60,000 nt of DNA from Nymphaea colorata (taxonomy: Eukaryota > Streptophyta > Magnoliopsida > Nymphaeales > Nymphaeaceae): assembly GCF_008831285.2 (NCBI RefSeq), contig NC_045146.1:18781149-18841148 (forward strand). The letters run 5' to 3'. The position numbers and the translations under genes are program-made. The notes beneath the pieces were generated by a model that saw only the letters and a program-made list of their open reading frames with translations, ran no database searches and had not been told where the DNA came from. Numbering within the stretch: position 1 is the stretch's first letter; every line of letters begins with the position of its first letter. Positions 1 through 11,134 of this stretch are shown piece after piece.

Positions 1-405
1 TGCAAATGCGCCAAGTTTTGAGAGAACCTAATTATGCTTATGTGTGCAAGCGCAGAGATTAAAGAAAAAAAAAGAGGCCCACTAAATCATTAGTTATATG
101 TTGGTCATAACCTGCTCATTTATTAGTAGAAGTTTCATATTTCATGTTTTGATATTCAAGAAAGACGCAATTCTTCTCGTCTTACTTTTTGAATTTGGCA
201 CTACCTGAGTTCACATTGTCAATTACTGCTTTTGATTAACCGATATTTGACATTATTTCCAAAAAATAGTAGACCAAACAAAAATGACGGTGATGAGGAT
301 GCTGGTGGAAAACAAAGTTTGATTTGGCCAATTGTAGCTAATGGAGAAGGAAAAAGCCAAGCTAAATCAGCGGGTGGAGGCATATTCATTGGATTGCCCA
401 GCTAG
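1..405 (+). repeat. Duplication block U, copy 0 (cut by window start)
   Basis: This stretch matches 13303-13705 almost base for base and also matches 24045-24280. It matches 35220-35532 and 45556-45850 in inverted orientation. It begins inside the short conserved reading frame containing QVLREPNYAYVCK and runs to the shared motif ggaggcatattcattgg, where similarity to the 13.7 kb copy stops. The RING-H2 part of this block would lie to the left of the window. The similarity is seen directly in the sequence, and the block boundaries are approximate. Confidence 0.85.
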
Positions 406-1224
406 GTCCAAAATTGGTTTGTCAATATAAGACCCTGAAAATAAGGATTGAATGGACTGGATTTGAATCCGACATTTGATTACACTGCTTCAAAAAGTGA
501 GATGTGGGAAAAATATTAATATCCAATGGACCTATTAAAAAAAGACATTTGATTGGATTCAGATTCAATAATTATAAATAAATATCTGATCGAATAATAG
601 ACATGAAGTCAACCAATTAAATTTTCTTATATCAGATACCTTTGCATTTTTAAAGTCTGTTCAAAACATATTATTATACCATTCAAATTCAGTTGTGAAT
701 TTAAAAGTTGAATGTAGATTTCAGTTATGAATTTGAAAGTTGGATTCAGATATATATGACAAACTTTTTTTATCTGCCATTCGAATCTAGATTCGAACCC
801 AAATATTTGAATATCCAATTACATCAATTCAATATGATAAAAAGGAATATCCAATCTGAATCCAATTCATTGCCATCCTAACCCTGCAATCAATACCATA
901 CATTCTCTCCAAAATCTATATATTGCTCTGTGGGCGTGTTGATGCTGTATAAGCACTGAGGCCCGACTCTACCTCGGCAAATACCTTCTGGCAGCAGTTC
1001 GTTCCTTTACTTTATTAGCTTGCCTTTATATTCATCATTTCGTTTCTTTTTTTCCCATTTCCCATACAAACAAAATAAGAGATTGATTCGAGCAAATTAG
1101 TAAATGACGCTGTCATTATTAGCTGAGCATTTTTTAGACAATCAATTTTAAAACCATATAAAATTTGATTTTATATACGAAAACAAGTTTCTAGGCTGTC
1201 TTACGTTTCCCAAAAGAAGATCAG
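406..1224. other. No gene recognised; AT-rich spacer, possible old MITE
   Basis: I see no credible coding region. Around 440-880 there are many variants of a word like ggattcagattcaa, and the stretch ends in tgccatcctaaccctg. That layout recalls degenerate hAT-type MITEs, but I could not define terminal repeats or a target duplication. From about 1190 the sequence begins to resemble the DNA upstream of the 14.46 kb sHSP copy. Confidence 0.4.
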
Positions 1225-1393
1225 ATACATGATGAATAGTTATCCAGCAAAACCAAGAACCTTTTTTATTTACTCTTATGCACCAAAGTAGTTCCATTAC
1301 ACGAAACATTCTGCATCATATACACTACGACCGAACTAAGGACGAACAGAACGGTAGATGGGACTCTTAGGAGGGCTGCAGCAGAGCAACTTC
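1225..1393 (-). pseudogene. sHSP copy A, 3' untranslated remnant running into the gap
   Basis: The stretch aligns with 14458-14600 and 16622-16800, which lie just past the stop codon of the other two small heat-shock protein copies. Shared words include agcaaaaccaagaacc and gtagatgggactct. It should therefore be the 3' untranslated end of copy A, read on the minus strand. The coding exon 2 that ought to follow is not present and presumably lies in the gap beginning at 1394. Exon 1 of the same copy is at 5324-5599, beyond a Copia element. Confidence 0.75.
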
Positions 1394-1493
1394 NNNNNNN
1401 NNNNNNNNNNNNNNNNNNNNNNNNNNNNNNNNNNNNNNNNNNNNNNNNNNNNNNNNNNNNNNNNNNNNNNNNNNNNNNNNNNNNNNNNNNNNN
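1394..1493. other. Assembly gap of 100 N
   Basis: Exactly 100 N, the usual placeholder for a join of unknown length. What is missing can be inferred from both sides: exon 2 of sHSP copy A, and the 5' LTR, primer-binding site and most of gag of the Copia element. Confidence 0.98.
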
Positions 1494-1657
1494 TTAATAC
1501 TAAAACTAGTAGTGGATAACATTGAAAAAGTTGCATTCAATGCCTCGGTCAGCAAAAACATGAAGAAAAAATGGAGGTTCGGCCGTCGCTCAGAAATAGA
1601 GGCAAACGATTGGTTTAATCCGACGAAGGTGATGTTACTCTTGCTACTATTGCAAAG

Positions 1658-4600
1658 ATGATTAAAAATTTGAATGGCCAAAAAGACACCAACACAGCAA
1701 CTGCTGCATCAGCGTTCACTTCACCTAAAAATCAACCAAGTATGAACTCAGATCCCTCTCTTACTAGAAATTACTCCTGGATCATGGATTCAGGTGCATC
1801 TGAACATATGTCATGTTTTCACAATAACTTGAAAGATATAAAAAATAAAAGTGAAAATAGAACGTGACTATAGCTGATGGCACCTCCATTAAAGTTGTTG
1901 GAGTTGGGAAAACATGTTTTTTTGAAAAAGAATTAAAGACTCTTTATATGCCTAATCTGGCATCTGATCTACTCTCTGTTTCTAAGATTACACTTAATCT
2001 AAATTGCAATGTTATCTTTTCTCATACCAATGTGATGTTTCAGGATAGGTTGATGAATATGACTATTGGTGAAGGAAAAGAAGAGAATGGAGTGTATGTG
2101 ATTGATCAAAATAATAATGTTGCTATGACTGCTAGCTCGGGATTTGATTCTCACTTATGGCATTGCAGACTTGGCCACCCGTCCAGTAGAATTTCGTCGT
2201 TAATTTTTCCTCAAGAAACTTTTGATTTACGTGTGTGTGAAATTTGTCAATATGCTAAAATGACTTGTCCTCCTTTTGTTTTGTCCAAAATTGTTGCTAG
2301 TGAACTATTTGAATTGGTGCATGCTGATGTTTGGCGTCCTACCCCAGTAACATCATATAATAGTTTTAAATATTAATTATCATTTATTGATGATTTCTCT
2401 AAGGTAACCTGGTTATATCTTCTCAATTCCAAGGATCAAGTTATTGAAAAAATTGTGATTGACTACAATATGGTGCGAAGTCAATACAATGTTGGTATTA
2501 AGACCCTAAGAACCGACAATGGGATTGAGTTTAAAAGCAGTTTTTTTTGAAAATTTTGAGAATTTGAGTGACATGATGCATCAATATTCATGTGTAAAAA
2601 CTCCGCAACAAAACGGAGTAGACGAGAGGAAAAATTGTCATATTCTTGAAATTACAGAATTACAGGTTCCTTACTTTTTTAGTCTTGTATGCCTAAATAG
2701 TTTGGAGAGAGACGATTATGACTGCTTGATACCAAATTAACTGAACTCCTAGCTGCATGTTAAGAGGAAAATCACCTCTTCACATCCTTACAGGACACAA
2801 GATTAGTATCGATCACTTGAAATTGTTCGGAAGCATTGTATATGTTATGGTCGACAAAACTGAACGAGACAAACAAAGCCCTAAAGCTCGCAAATGTGAA
2901 TTTATGAGATATTCAGTCAACAAAAAAGAGTATAGATGTTACAATCCTTGTGACCAGCGCATGTATATTTTTAGAAATGTCAAATTTGATGAGTCACTGC
3001 TATATTTCAAAAATCACCATCATCAAGAAAGACGATAGGGGAACTATTCTGCCAAACATTACCATTTATGATCATTTAGTTGCCATTTCTACCAACCAAG
3101 GTAATCATAATGCATAGAAGAAGCTCAAGTGCAGACCTTGATTTAAAAACTTGGGAGCTCATGAAGTTGGAAGGGGCACAACTGAAGTCACTGAGCCTAG
3201 AAGATCACAAAGAACCATTCAACCTCCTAGGCACTTGAAAGATATGTGACATATAGGCAATTATGCCATTCTATCGAAAAATCAATGTGATGTTTAAATT
3301 TTTTCAGAAAACACTACGCCTTTTTGGCTATCATAAAAAGAGAATTAGAACCAAGATCTTATGAGGAGGCCAAAGATAATCCTCTTTGGATCAAACTATG
3401 CATGAAGAGCTTGATGCCTTAAACAAAAATCAAACATGGGAGATTACTCAATTGCCTGAAGGAAAACATGCAGTTCTTTGCAGATGGGTTTTTTAAAATC
3501 AAATACAACAGTGATAGAACAGTGGAAAGATAAAGGCCAGGCTGGTCGTAAAAGGGTATACTCAAACACAAAGAATGGATTATGAGGAAACATTTGGCCC
3601 GGTACCCAAGATGAATACAGTTCGAATATTTCTCTCGATTGCTTGCAATTATGATTGGTCACTATTTCAATTAGATGTAAAAAATGTCTTTCTTCAGGGA
3701 GACTTAGAAGAAGAAGTATATATGAAACTACATATTGGATGGACTCAAGAAAAGTCTACATCAGTCTGCAAGCTGCGAAAACGATATACGGACTTAAACA
3801 ATCTCCTCGAGCACAACACTTGAAATTGAGCAAAGCACTTGAACAGTAGGATTCTATAGGAGTAAGGCTGACAACTCGTTATTTATTAGTAAGAAAGACA
3901 ATGATATTACTTTGATACGTATCTATGTAGACGACATAATCATCACAAGTGGCAACACTTTCAAGATCATGGATGCAAAAGCACTACTTCAAAAGACCTT
4001 CGATATAAAGGATTTGGGAAAGTTAAAATATTTTTTGGGAATAGAAATTGCATAGTCAAAGAAAGGACTATCTATGTTGCAAAGAAAATATGTTACTGAT
4101 CTACTCAAAGAAACTGGAAAGCTTGAACGTCGTCCTGTGTAGATACACCAGTGGTCAACAACAACAAAGAAGCCATTACTGAGAAACAGGAAACTCCAGA
4201 AATTTCAAGATATCAACGACTAGTAGGATAGCTTATATATCTCACAGTCACGATACCGACATCACCTACACAGTAAATCTTGTTAGCCAACATATGCATG
4301 ATCCGACTCAGGAACATTGGGACATGGTTGAACGGATTCTCAAATATTTGAAGAAGTCTCCCGACCAAGGATTATTATATAAACGAAATGGCCATGTCAA
4401 CATTAGAGCATATTCTGATGCAGATTGGGGAGGAAGCAGGAATCAAAAATACACTACTAGTTATTGTATTTGTGTAGGCGATAACCTAGTATCTTGGCAA
4501 AGTAAGAAACAACGAGCCACTTCTAGGTCAGTGAAGAAGCGGAATACAGGGAGATTGCCACTACAACTAGTGAAGTTACTTGGATTCATACTCTTTTATC

Positions 4601-4845
4601 TGAAATGGATAGAATTCAGTTCTCCAACACCAATGCATTGTGACAATCAAGCTGCTATTCATATTGCAGCAAATGCCGTGTTCCATGAAAAGACAAAACA
4701 TATAGAAATTGACTGTTACTTCATACAAGAAAATGTTCAGAACAGCGAAATCAGTACTCCCTTCACATCAAGTTCAAAACAACTTGCAGATGGATTAACC
4801 AAAGCAATATCAAGAAAAGAGTTAAATGAAGCCATTAACAAGTAG
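1658..4845 (+). pseudogene. Copia gag-pol polyprotein, broken by frameshifts and stops
   Basis: The reading frame is split into pieces. The first piece (to 1867) carries the protease active site in WIMDSGASEHMSC. A frameshift near 1865 leads into a piece (to 2376) with the GAG-pre-integrase signature HCRLGHPS and CEIC. A TAA at about 2374 interrupts the start of integrase, followed by FIDDFSKVTWLYLL and TDNGIEF in the next stretch. Pieces at 2757-3038 are the integrase C-terminal part. Reverse transcriptase follows, with FQLDVKNVFLQGDLEEEVYM near 3665-3725 and the catalytic YVDD at about 3922-3936. RNase H is at 4294-4845 (YSDADWGG near 4410) and ends in KQLADGLTKAI. Domain identity is very clear. 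The element could not encode a functional polyprotein as it stands. Confidence 0.9.
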
Positions 4846-4879
4846 GGCTGCTATGACTTGTATGCCCCACTTGAGGGGG

Positions 4880-5193
4880 TGATGAGAAGTCAACGTTTCA
4901 GCATCACACATACAAATTTGTCAATAATTTCTTATCTTTTTAGTATTTGCTTTTGTTGCTATATTTTTCTCTTATAGCCATTTGTATAGCCATTGAGGCG
5001 GAAAAACCTTCCTTCTTGGCCTTCCTCCAAAGTCTTCCTCCAGTGCTATGTATACTCAATGTAATCTCTAAAGAAAAATGATGAGAAAATAGAGCAAGGC
5101 TGCGTGATGCTCATATCGTGGACGTAGGATGACAAATCTGAACCACGTAAATCTGTGTTCATTGTCTTCTTTCTATTTTCTCAAAAGTTATCA
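4880..5193 (+). repeat. 3' LTR of the Copia element
   Basis: It starts TGATGAGAAG directly after the purine tract and ends AAGTTATCA, so the ends carry the short inverted repeat TGAT/ATCA. Near its end is the common Copia LTR wording cgtggacgtagg followed by gaaccacgtaaatc. The next bases (agagcacc) match the sHSP intron at 15.1 kb, which fixes the outer edge. The length is 314 bp. Confidence 0.75.
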
Positions 5194-5599
5194 AGAGCAC
5201 CAATCTCCTACTCTTCCATTTTTTGGAGTTCAAATGAGGGACACCAATTGCAAAACAACAAAAGAACAAGGACCAACAAAAGATTAAATGGTGAAAGAAG
5301 AAGAAGAAGAAGAAGATACGTACCAAGGACATCGAGGGTGATGAGATGGGCATGAGAGGTCTCCTTCCAATCGGTGCAGGCAAGGGTCAAGGTCGTATGC
5401 TGAGACTTGGGAATTGCAATAGGGGAATGCTCGAGGATCTTGAAGGGATCCACGGCTTCTTGAGGAATCATCATGTCCACAGCCTACTGTAGGGAAGCAG
5501 GGTGCTCGCCGTCTGCGGCAGGAATGCCACCCCCACCACCAATGATGCGATTAACAACACCAAGAAAGATGCCCTCTTCATCTGCCCGTTACCACCCAT
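5194..5599 (-). pseudogene. ER-type small heat-shock protein, copy A, exon 1 and part of intron
   Basis: Read on the minus strand from ATG at 5599 (or the in-frame ATG at 5581), the frame encodes a hydrophobic signal peptide (ASFLVLLIASLVVGVAFL), then LLPYSRLWT and a stop. The next frame continues at once with MMIPQEAVDPFKILEHSP and, near the exon end, DWKETSHAHLITLDV. This is the N-terminal arm and start of the alpha-crystallin domain of plant ER-localised sHSPs, which are holdase chaperones. One base is missing just after the Trp codon of SRLW, so signal peptide and body are out of frame. Exon 1 ends at 5324 with donor G|GTACGT. The intron is then interrupted by the Copia element. The matching exon 2 is not visible. 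Family identity is strong; loss of function is inferred. Confidence 0.85.
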
Positions 5600-5720
5600 C
5601 TTCTGCTGCCAAGCAATCAGAAGCACTTAAGAGACATAGCAAAAACGAGACCTGATAGTTTAACTTGTCCAATATGTGCAGAAACACGAAACTGATGCTT
5701 CCCCGGAAGCTCGGTCGAGG

Positions 5721-5728
5721 TATTTATA
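5721..5728 (-). promoter_or_regulatory. TATA box of sHSP copy A
   Basis: TATAAATA on the minus strand, about 120 bp upstream of the candidate start codons, at the same place as the TATA-like box of copy B (15576-15583). Confidence 0.6.
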
Positions 5729-5859
5729 GGGGGAGATGGAAATGGTGGGGGTTCATCTGTCTAGACTAGTCCTGGGGAATCCCTGATTCCGTTGGTCTCT
5801 CTAATGGCGACCAACAGAAACCAGAAACCAGTCAAGAAGAATGTGGAAGGAAGGAGATC

Positions 5860-5874
5860 GATCTAGAGATTTCC
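5860..5874 (-). promoter_or_regulatory. Imperfect heat-shock element, sHSP copy A
   Basis: On the minus strand this reads GGAAATCTCTAGATC, that is GAAnnCTCnnGAT. It keeps the 5-bp spacing of a heat-shock element (GAAnnTTCnnGAA), but two of the three modules are altered. The same pattern occurs upstream of copy B (15719-15732), about 130 bp before its TATA box. The role is inferred from spacing and conservation only. Confidence 0.3.
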
Positions 5875-5959
5875 AGTGTCGGTACTGGAAAGGACTCTAT
5901 CCCCATTACCTGCTCTGAGTAACGGCCACACTCTAGAGAGTCAGGATCTGATTCAGAGC

Positions 5960-6249
5960 AATCTGGAAATAAAATTTTTGGGTATTGTTGACAAGGTCAT
6001 GGCAGTTTAGTCGCGAACATTTTCTAAAATTTAGAAAGGTATCGAGAAATGAACATCAAATCGTATTGTATTATTTTGGTATGTCAACAAAACTTGCAAA
6101 AGTTCTTCAAAGGATTTATAAAAACAAACAATTTCACGGTTTAGAATGTCTGGAATTTTATACTATAGAATTTCAATCAGTTGTACAATTAAATTAAAGA
6201 TCCCCATCGCCTCCAGCATATGGCATTGATTTACTGCTTTCTTTTTTAA
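5960..6249. other. AT-rich spacer, nothing recognised
   Basis: A short open frame at 5985-6197 has no recognisable motif and is probably chance. Confidence 0.4.
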
Positions 6250-7325
6250 CTTATATGGGATTTGCATATTTGTTTCGTCTCATCGCCACTAATAATTCAA
6301 ACATTTTGCTTGTTTAAAAACCCACTTAATTTCTTTTATTATTGACTAGAAATTCAACAATTCCAGGAGCAGTCTTAGGTGATGTTTGGGTAACCAAACA
6401 AGTGGCTAAAGATTGTTTTTTTCTTTTGGTCATTAGACATGAAATTATAAGACATGTAAAGATTGTCCTATCATTATTATCTGCTTTTCTATTATGCCAT
6501 GAATAATCGATAGACGTCTGGTGAAGCCCAAAATTTCTAAAATATAGGAGAACTCGATGTCACAACGAAACTAAAACAAAATATATGAAATCCATGTATC
6601 ATAATCAACATAAAGGGAGAAATATATTCAGAAAAGATTTTAATATTTTGCCCATTAGTTTACCTTGTTTTAAAAGAGAAACCAAAATTATACCGATGAA
6701 AAAAGTATTAGAGTTGCGAAACAACTGATTTAATATCAATCATGTTTTAGTTTAAGTTATGATTCTATTATCAAAATTTTGATGTTACAAGAGACGTTCA
6801 CTTTTTTATTATTAAAAACATTATTTAACTAAAAAAAAACTAACTTAATATCTCTCTGGTCAAATTGATCTTAAGATCATATCTATAACTTTAAATTATA
6901 AAAAGTTATTTGGATGATTAATTTTATAGCTCTTGTTTTTGTCTCTTACCCAAGTGGTCTGGTTTTACCAACTTTCATAATGATTAACTAAATGTTCTCC
7001 ACAAATTCCATTTTTCTCTCTGTCTATGATCTCCCTCTCTCTCTCTGTTCCTAAGCAAAATTAGTGCTGGTTTTTTTTTTCATAAATCCAACCGTATAGA
7101 TGGAAGCACAAACCTTAGCACTTATACTCGAGAGAGTGATGCAAGTGGGATGCATACACTAAACATTATAATAAAATTTATCTGTCTCAGCCATTTTGGA
7201 TCATAAATCTAATTTTCACGAGAATAAATCTTGAAAGATGTTACATCTATTCCTATATTTTCATACATTTTGCATCCATTTGTATGATCGAGTTTACAAG
7301 ATAAAAAGCTTAAAAGATTTTTGGC
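6250..7325 (+). repeat. 1.07-kb duplication, inverted partner at 24955-26025
   Basis: The whole stretch reappears in reverse complement at 24955-26025. Anchors include the tttgtttcgtctcat / atgagacgaaaca pair and a shared run around ttgaaagatgttacatct. The content is AT-rich and non-coding and contains a CT microsatellite near 7018-7050. A short part (about 6455-6560) also resembles 16150-16220 downstream of sHSP copy B, which suggests that this stretch originally followed the sHSP gene. Confidence 0.8.
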
Positions 7326-8029
7326 ATCCATGGAAGGCATATTAAATATCCTAAAGAGTAATGCTGCCATCCACTTTTAACCACAAAAAAAACAAATGCT
7401 TTTCACGTGATAAATTGTATGATTGATCAAGTTGGCTCACAGTGTTCCTCATAATCTTCATATTTAATTTGTTGGTCATTGTATAACTGGAGCCCTATAT
7501 GCTGCCTTGTATTTTTTAGAACAACAGCATATCTGGCTTTTTATTTATGCGTTTTGATTTTTTTGCTATTTTACTCTTATTTTTAAATATGTGTAACTTG
7601 TTGTGTGTACATGGGCCAAAAACCGTTGTTACAAATATCGTTCTCAGAAAAATTTCAGCGAGGGTTTTGTCGAGTCTTTTCTAGCAAATGTCGACAATTT
7701 TTTAAAAAGTTAAAAATTAAGAAAAATATGAAAACTAACAAAAAAAATAAAAATTTCTGGGGAAAGTCGCAATAAAATTTCTTATGAGATTTTTGAAATT
7801 CTCGTTATATCTGTGACATTAGTGGTCAAGCTGAACCTTCATGTCGTGATATCTTATCATCATTTTTCAGTTTTACGGGAGAACGCAAAACAAACAAAAT
7901 TCGCCGGTAAATGGTGTTGTCTTGATCAGCTTGAGACGGGCACAAGACAAGTTCAGACAACTCAAAGAAGGTCGATGAACTGGAGTTGGCTCATTTCCCA
8001 TGCTTAATTGCTGCATCTGGGCGAGAGTT
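7326..8029. other. AT-rich spacer without recognised gene
   Basis: The longest open frames (7813-8007 plus, 7873-8235 minus) overlap one another and show no domain motif. Confidence 0.4.
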
Positions 8030-8900
8030 TGTCTGTTCACATATATCATTAATTCCTTATCACTTTGTCTGTTCCTGATGGCTGGCTGAGTCTGACTGAA
8101 TACTTTTCCATTACTAAGAACGGACAACAAGTGAACATTGATAATTGAGATGTTGATTGATAGATACAGCAGAAAAGGTACATTAGAAAAGTTTTGAGAA
8201 TCATGTGGTGCGCCAGAGGAAATCTCAATGCTCAAGACAGAAAGTTGACACCGGGAAAATTGGAAGCAGGAACAGTTGTGCTATCCCCTAGGAGATAAGT
8301 TTTTAAGGACTATCATTTAAGAATTGGAAGCAGGAACAGTTGTGCATGAGTGCCAAAACTCACACCCAAAAAACTGATGAAAAATGATGGTGAGATAGTT
8401 CTCATTTACCATTAAGCTGGTGATTGTTTCGAAAATCCGACTTGTGGGCTGCTAAAACTGTAGAACTGAAAATTTTGGGGAGGATCCCCTTTATATTTAA
8501 GTCGCTCCTTAAGTCCGTAGCAATCCCAGATTGCATAATAATGTTGTGTTGTGGACCATATATCATTGGATATATTCACGATCATAACCCATTTAGAAAA
8601 GACTGCCATTCACATTATTGAAGGTTTAATCTTCAAGCATGAGTCCTTATTCATGTAAACATAAATGACAATAAACTCTTTCAAGACATGAAAGAACTTT
8701 TGTGTTTGAAAATAATAAATAAATAAATAAATATACATATATATATGAAAGCGAAATATTTGACTATGTTTTAATTTAGAACATGTGATCATTATGTAGA
8801 GTTTGAGTTGTTGGGTCAGTGCAAGGAACATGCATACTCCAAAAGAAAAAAAAAAGATATTTCTGAAATTCTAGAAAAAAAAAAGTCCTTTTGAGTCTTT
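8030..8900. repeat. Duplication block K, copy 1
   Basis: Nearly the same sequence is found in direct orientation at 33366-34230, and part of it in inverted orientation at 24350-24900. On the minus strand, about 8560-8430, it contains a frame conserved across all three copies, recognisable by LRSDLNIKGILPKI and neighbouring words. The changes between copies suggest an old coding exon, but I do not recognise the protein. Copies at 24 and 34 kb carry a long TA microsatellite at the point where this copy has an AAAT/ATAT run (8700-8745). Confidence 0.75.
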
Positions 8901-9559
8901 TCACTTTTGCCGATTTCTTTTTTCTTTTTTTTTGCCCATACAAAAGAATTTTTTGCTATTCAAGCTAGAATGAACTACTACCAGTTTTGCATTCTTTTCA
9001 TGCACTATGACCAGTATTGCATTATTTTGAAGCTGCTGAGCTAAGAATGACTGAGCGTCCAAAGTAAAAGCAGTAATGTTATGGAGAACCTGTATGGCCC
9101 CAAATCCCTCTTCCCATTAGTTTCATTATCAATACGTCTCATTATCTTATTGTTCGCCAAAACTGGTGGCAGGACCAAAAATTTTTAGTAGAAGAACATT
9201 AACTCATGATACGCTTAACCCAGCACATGTTTGCAAACAACCAATTTATATAAATAAATAGTTTTCGTGAAAATATGTGGGCAACTTCACCCAGAAGTCG
9301 ACATGTGCTTCTACCACCAGTGAAGTTGAGTACCAAAACTGGTTTATTCCAATTCAGAATTAAAATTTAAATATTTTGTTCAGAAAAATTAGGCAACGAC
9401 AAAAGAAAAAAGGTTGAAAAAGAAAAACATGAAAAGGTGTATCAATTCTAGGAAAGTCTCAGATTTTTGTTTCTCACTAAGCGTTGATTGAGGGCAGAGT
9501 TGGGTGACTCACGATATTAGCAACATAGCTTGGAACTGCATCCCCAACTTCATTCGTGA
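8901..9559. other. AT-rich spacer, nothing recognised
   Basis: No frame longer than about 60 codons and no motif. Poly-A and poly-T runs are present near 8850-8930. Confidence 0.4.
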
Positions 9560-10440
9560 CTGTAAATTTATCATGATCTTAAACCAAAGATAAAACTACT
9601 TTTTCTGTAAATTTTCGCACTCAGTTTCTTTTAATTCAATTGGTCCTTATCCTTGGGGATGAATTTCTGCTGGTCAACCAAACTATTGGTTCAATACTTA
9701 GATTCATATAACTTGGCAAGCATAGACGAAAGTTAAACGTCCACTATGGAAACCATGACGAAGTGTCGATTGAATCGGCAGCAGCATCATTCAAATTTTG
9801 TAGCATGACTTTTTTGATTTTACTGAAACCAAAAGTAAAATTGATGTGCTGATATAATTTTGCAGTAGATCTGTTGCTGGGAAGGTAAACTCCTCAAATT
9901 AGATAACCAAGAACACCAAACCGAAGAAAATGCATAACAGTACAATGGTAGGAAGAATCGTGCATTAAATTAACTTCATCAAAAGACTCTGGAAGCAAAA
10001 AACGGATACCCAGTATCACCGGCCCACAAGCAACTGCAAGAATCACAATGGTAGCCTATTTTCAACAAAATTAGATAAAAAGTTCACTAATAATTTCAGG
10101 AAAAAAGAAGAAGTTTCACACTAATTTCACTAATTTCAGTAGTTGTGGTTTGCAGTAGATCTGTTGATGGCAAGGTAAACTCCTCAAATTAGTGAACCAA
10201 GAACACCAAACCGAAGAAAATGCATAACAGTGCAATGGTGCAGTCCAAATTAATGAATTGGTAGGAAGAATCGTGCATTAAATTAACTTCGTCAAACGAC
10301 TCTGGAAGCAAAAAAAGGATACCCAGTAGCACCTGTCCACATGCAACTGCAAGAATCACAATGGCAGTTGGGAACCCAGTATTTGCAGTTGCATGTGGAC
10401 AGGTGCTACTGGGTTAGCTTGGGAGATATGTCACAAAATA
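9560..10440 (-). repeat. Duplication block P, copy 1: duplicated 3' exons of an unidentified membrane protein
   Basis: The block holds two direct copies of one exon, with cagtagatctgttg anchors at 9863 and 10153, period about 290 bp. On the minus strand the exon reads ILAVACGQVLLGILFLLPES and, further on, MHDSSYQFINLDCTIVLL followed by a hydrophobic tail and a stop. That is a plausible C-terminal exon with one or two membrane segments. The same exon occurs in inverted orientation, twice in tandem, at 20580-21227, and once more at 34280-34450. A second conserved frame at about 9620-9790 matches 21273-21482. I do not recognise the protein. Confidence 0.65.
10321..10414. repeat. Perfect 31-bp inverted repeat (hairpin)
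   Basis: The arms 10321-10351 (starting acccagtagcacctgtccac) and 10384-10414 are exact reverse complements over 31 bp, separated by 32 bp. The arm sequence is part of the membrane-protein exon described for block P. This looks like an inverted rejoining of two exon copies and not a rho-type terminator. Confidence 0.85.
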
Positions 10441-10711
10441 ACTTCCTCATCTTCTTAAGCGAATGCAACATTCATGTATTTCCTTCTTCGTGGGCAGGAC
10501 AGCATTGTGACTTGTCATCCCAACTTCGGCAAAAGCGGATGCAAAGCCTGAAACATGATAGAGTGGTAAAGAACTGGCTGTAGCAGAAGTTCTTCGGAAA
10601 TCTTCCTATGGCCCTGTGCTTGCTATGAAAAGCACTCGTAGAAGTACCTAAAAAATCAGGAGGACTTCTCTGCCTTCATCACAATAATGTCATTCTCTTG
10701 TAATTTATCCA

Positions 10712-11002
10712 TCAAGTGGCGTGTACGGGCGGAATCAGTTGCCACCTAACTGTTCCCTCCAAGTACAATGGTGGGTGGCCGCTGGTCTCCAAAATTATAG
10801 CAAAACTATATACATCAACCTTGTTATTATAGTGCTTCTTATCCCCAAGACGAAGTGTGACAGTGCTATAAAGCCTCGAAGGGGAAGCCAGAGAAAATAA
10901 CCGAACCCATGGTGCACAATGAAAGAGAGTAAAAATCCTTAACAAGACCAATGGTACTGTTGGAGCCATCCATCGATATGTGCCAGTTTCTGCAGTCATC
11001 AT
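10712..11002 (-). pseudogene. Raf-like protein kinase fragment, left palindrome arm
   Basis: The minus strand shows MMTAETGTYRWMAP, then an unspliced intron of about 84 bp (read through because its length is a multiple of three and it lacks stops), then LYSTVTLRLGDKKHYNNKVD and VYSFAIILE. This is the activation-segment end and subdomains VIII-IX of plant Raf-like (MAPKKK-related, STY/HT1-type) kinases, which transfer phosphate from ATP to Ser/Thr or Tyr. In this copy the expected Glu of the APE motif reads Thr and the intron edge is altered. The ATP-binding and catalytic loops and the C-lobe end are absent, so no kinase can be made. Beyond ILE the frame departs from kinase sequence into an unidentified segment. 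Confidence 0.75.
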
Positions 11003-11108
11003 TTCGGTCAGGTGCTATTGGGTATCACCTGGTCTCCAAAGGAGTGAGTTTCTGCAGTCATCATTTCGGTCAGGTGCTATTGGGTATCACCTGGTCTCCA
11101 AAGGAGTA
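10985..11108 (+). repeat. 62-bp tandem repeat at the palindrome centre
   Basis: Two near-identical 62-bp units, with agtttctgcagtcatc at 10985 and again at 11047, differing in one of the last bases. They include the word caggtgctattgggtatc, which also marks the membrane-protein exons of block P. Confidence 0.85.
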
Positions 11109-11134
11109 AGGACACCCAGTAGCACCTGACCGAA

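Larger units (their letters stand above)
1494..5193 (+). mobile_element. Ty1/Copia LTR retrotransposon, 5' end lost in gap
   Basis: A Copia element in plus orientation, shown by the domain order protease, GAG-pre-integrase, integrase, reverse transcriptase, RNase H. It ends in a purine-rich tract (acttgaggggg) and a 3' LTR at 4880-5193. The flanking DNA from 5194 onward aligns with the intron of the sHSP copy at 15 kb, so the element sits in the intron of sHSP copy A, antisense to it. The 5' LTR falls in the N gap, so target duplication and LTR divergence cannot be read. Several frameshifts and stops show that it is dead. Confidence 0.88.

Noticed and set aside
7873-8235. 120-codon minus-strand open frame
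   Set aside because: No motif, overlaps an unrelated plus-strand frame, and in the sister block at 33.4 kb only the upstream half is present, with breaks.
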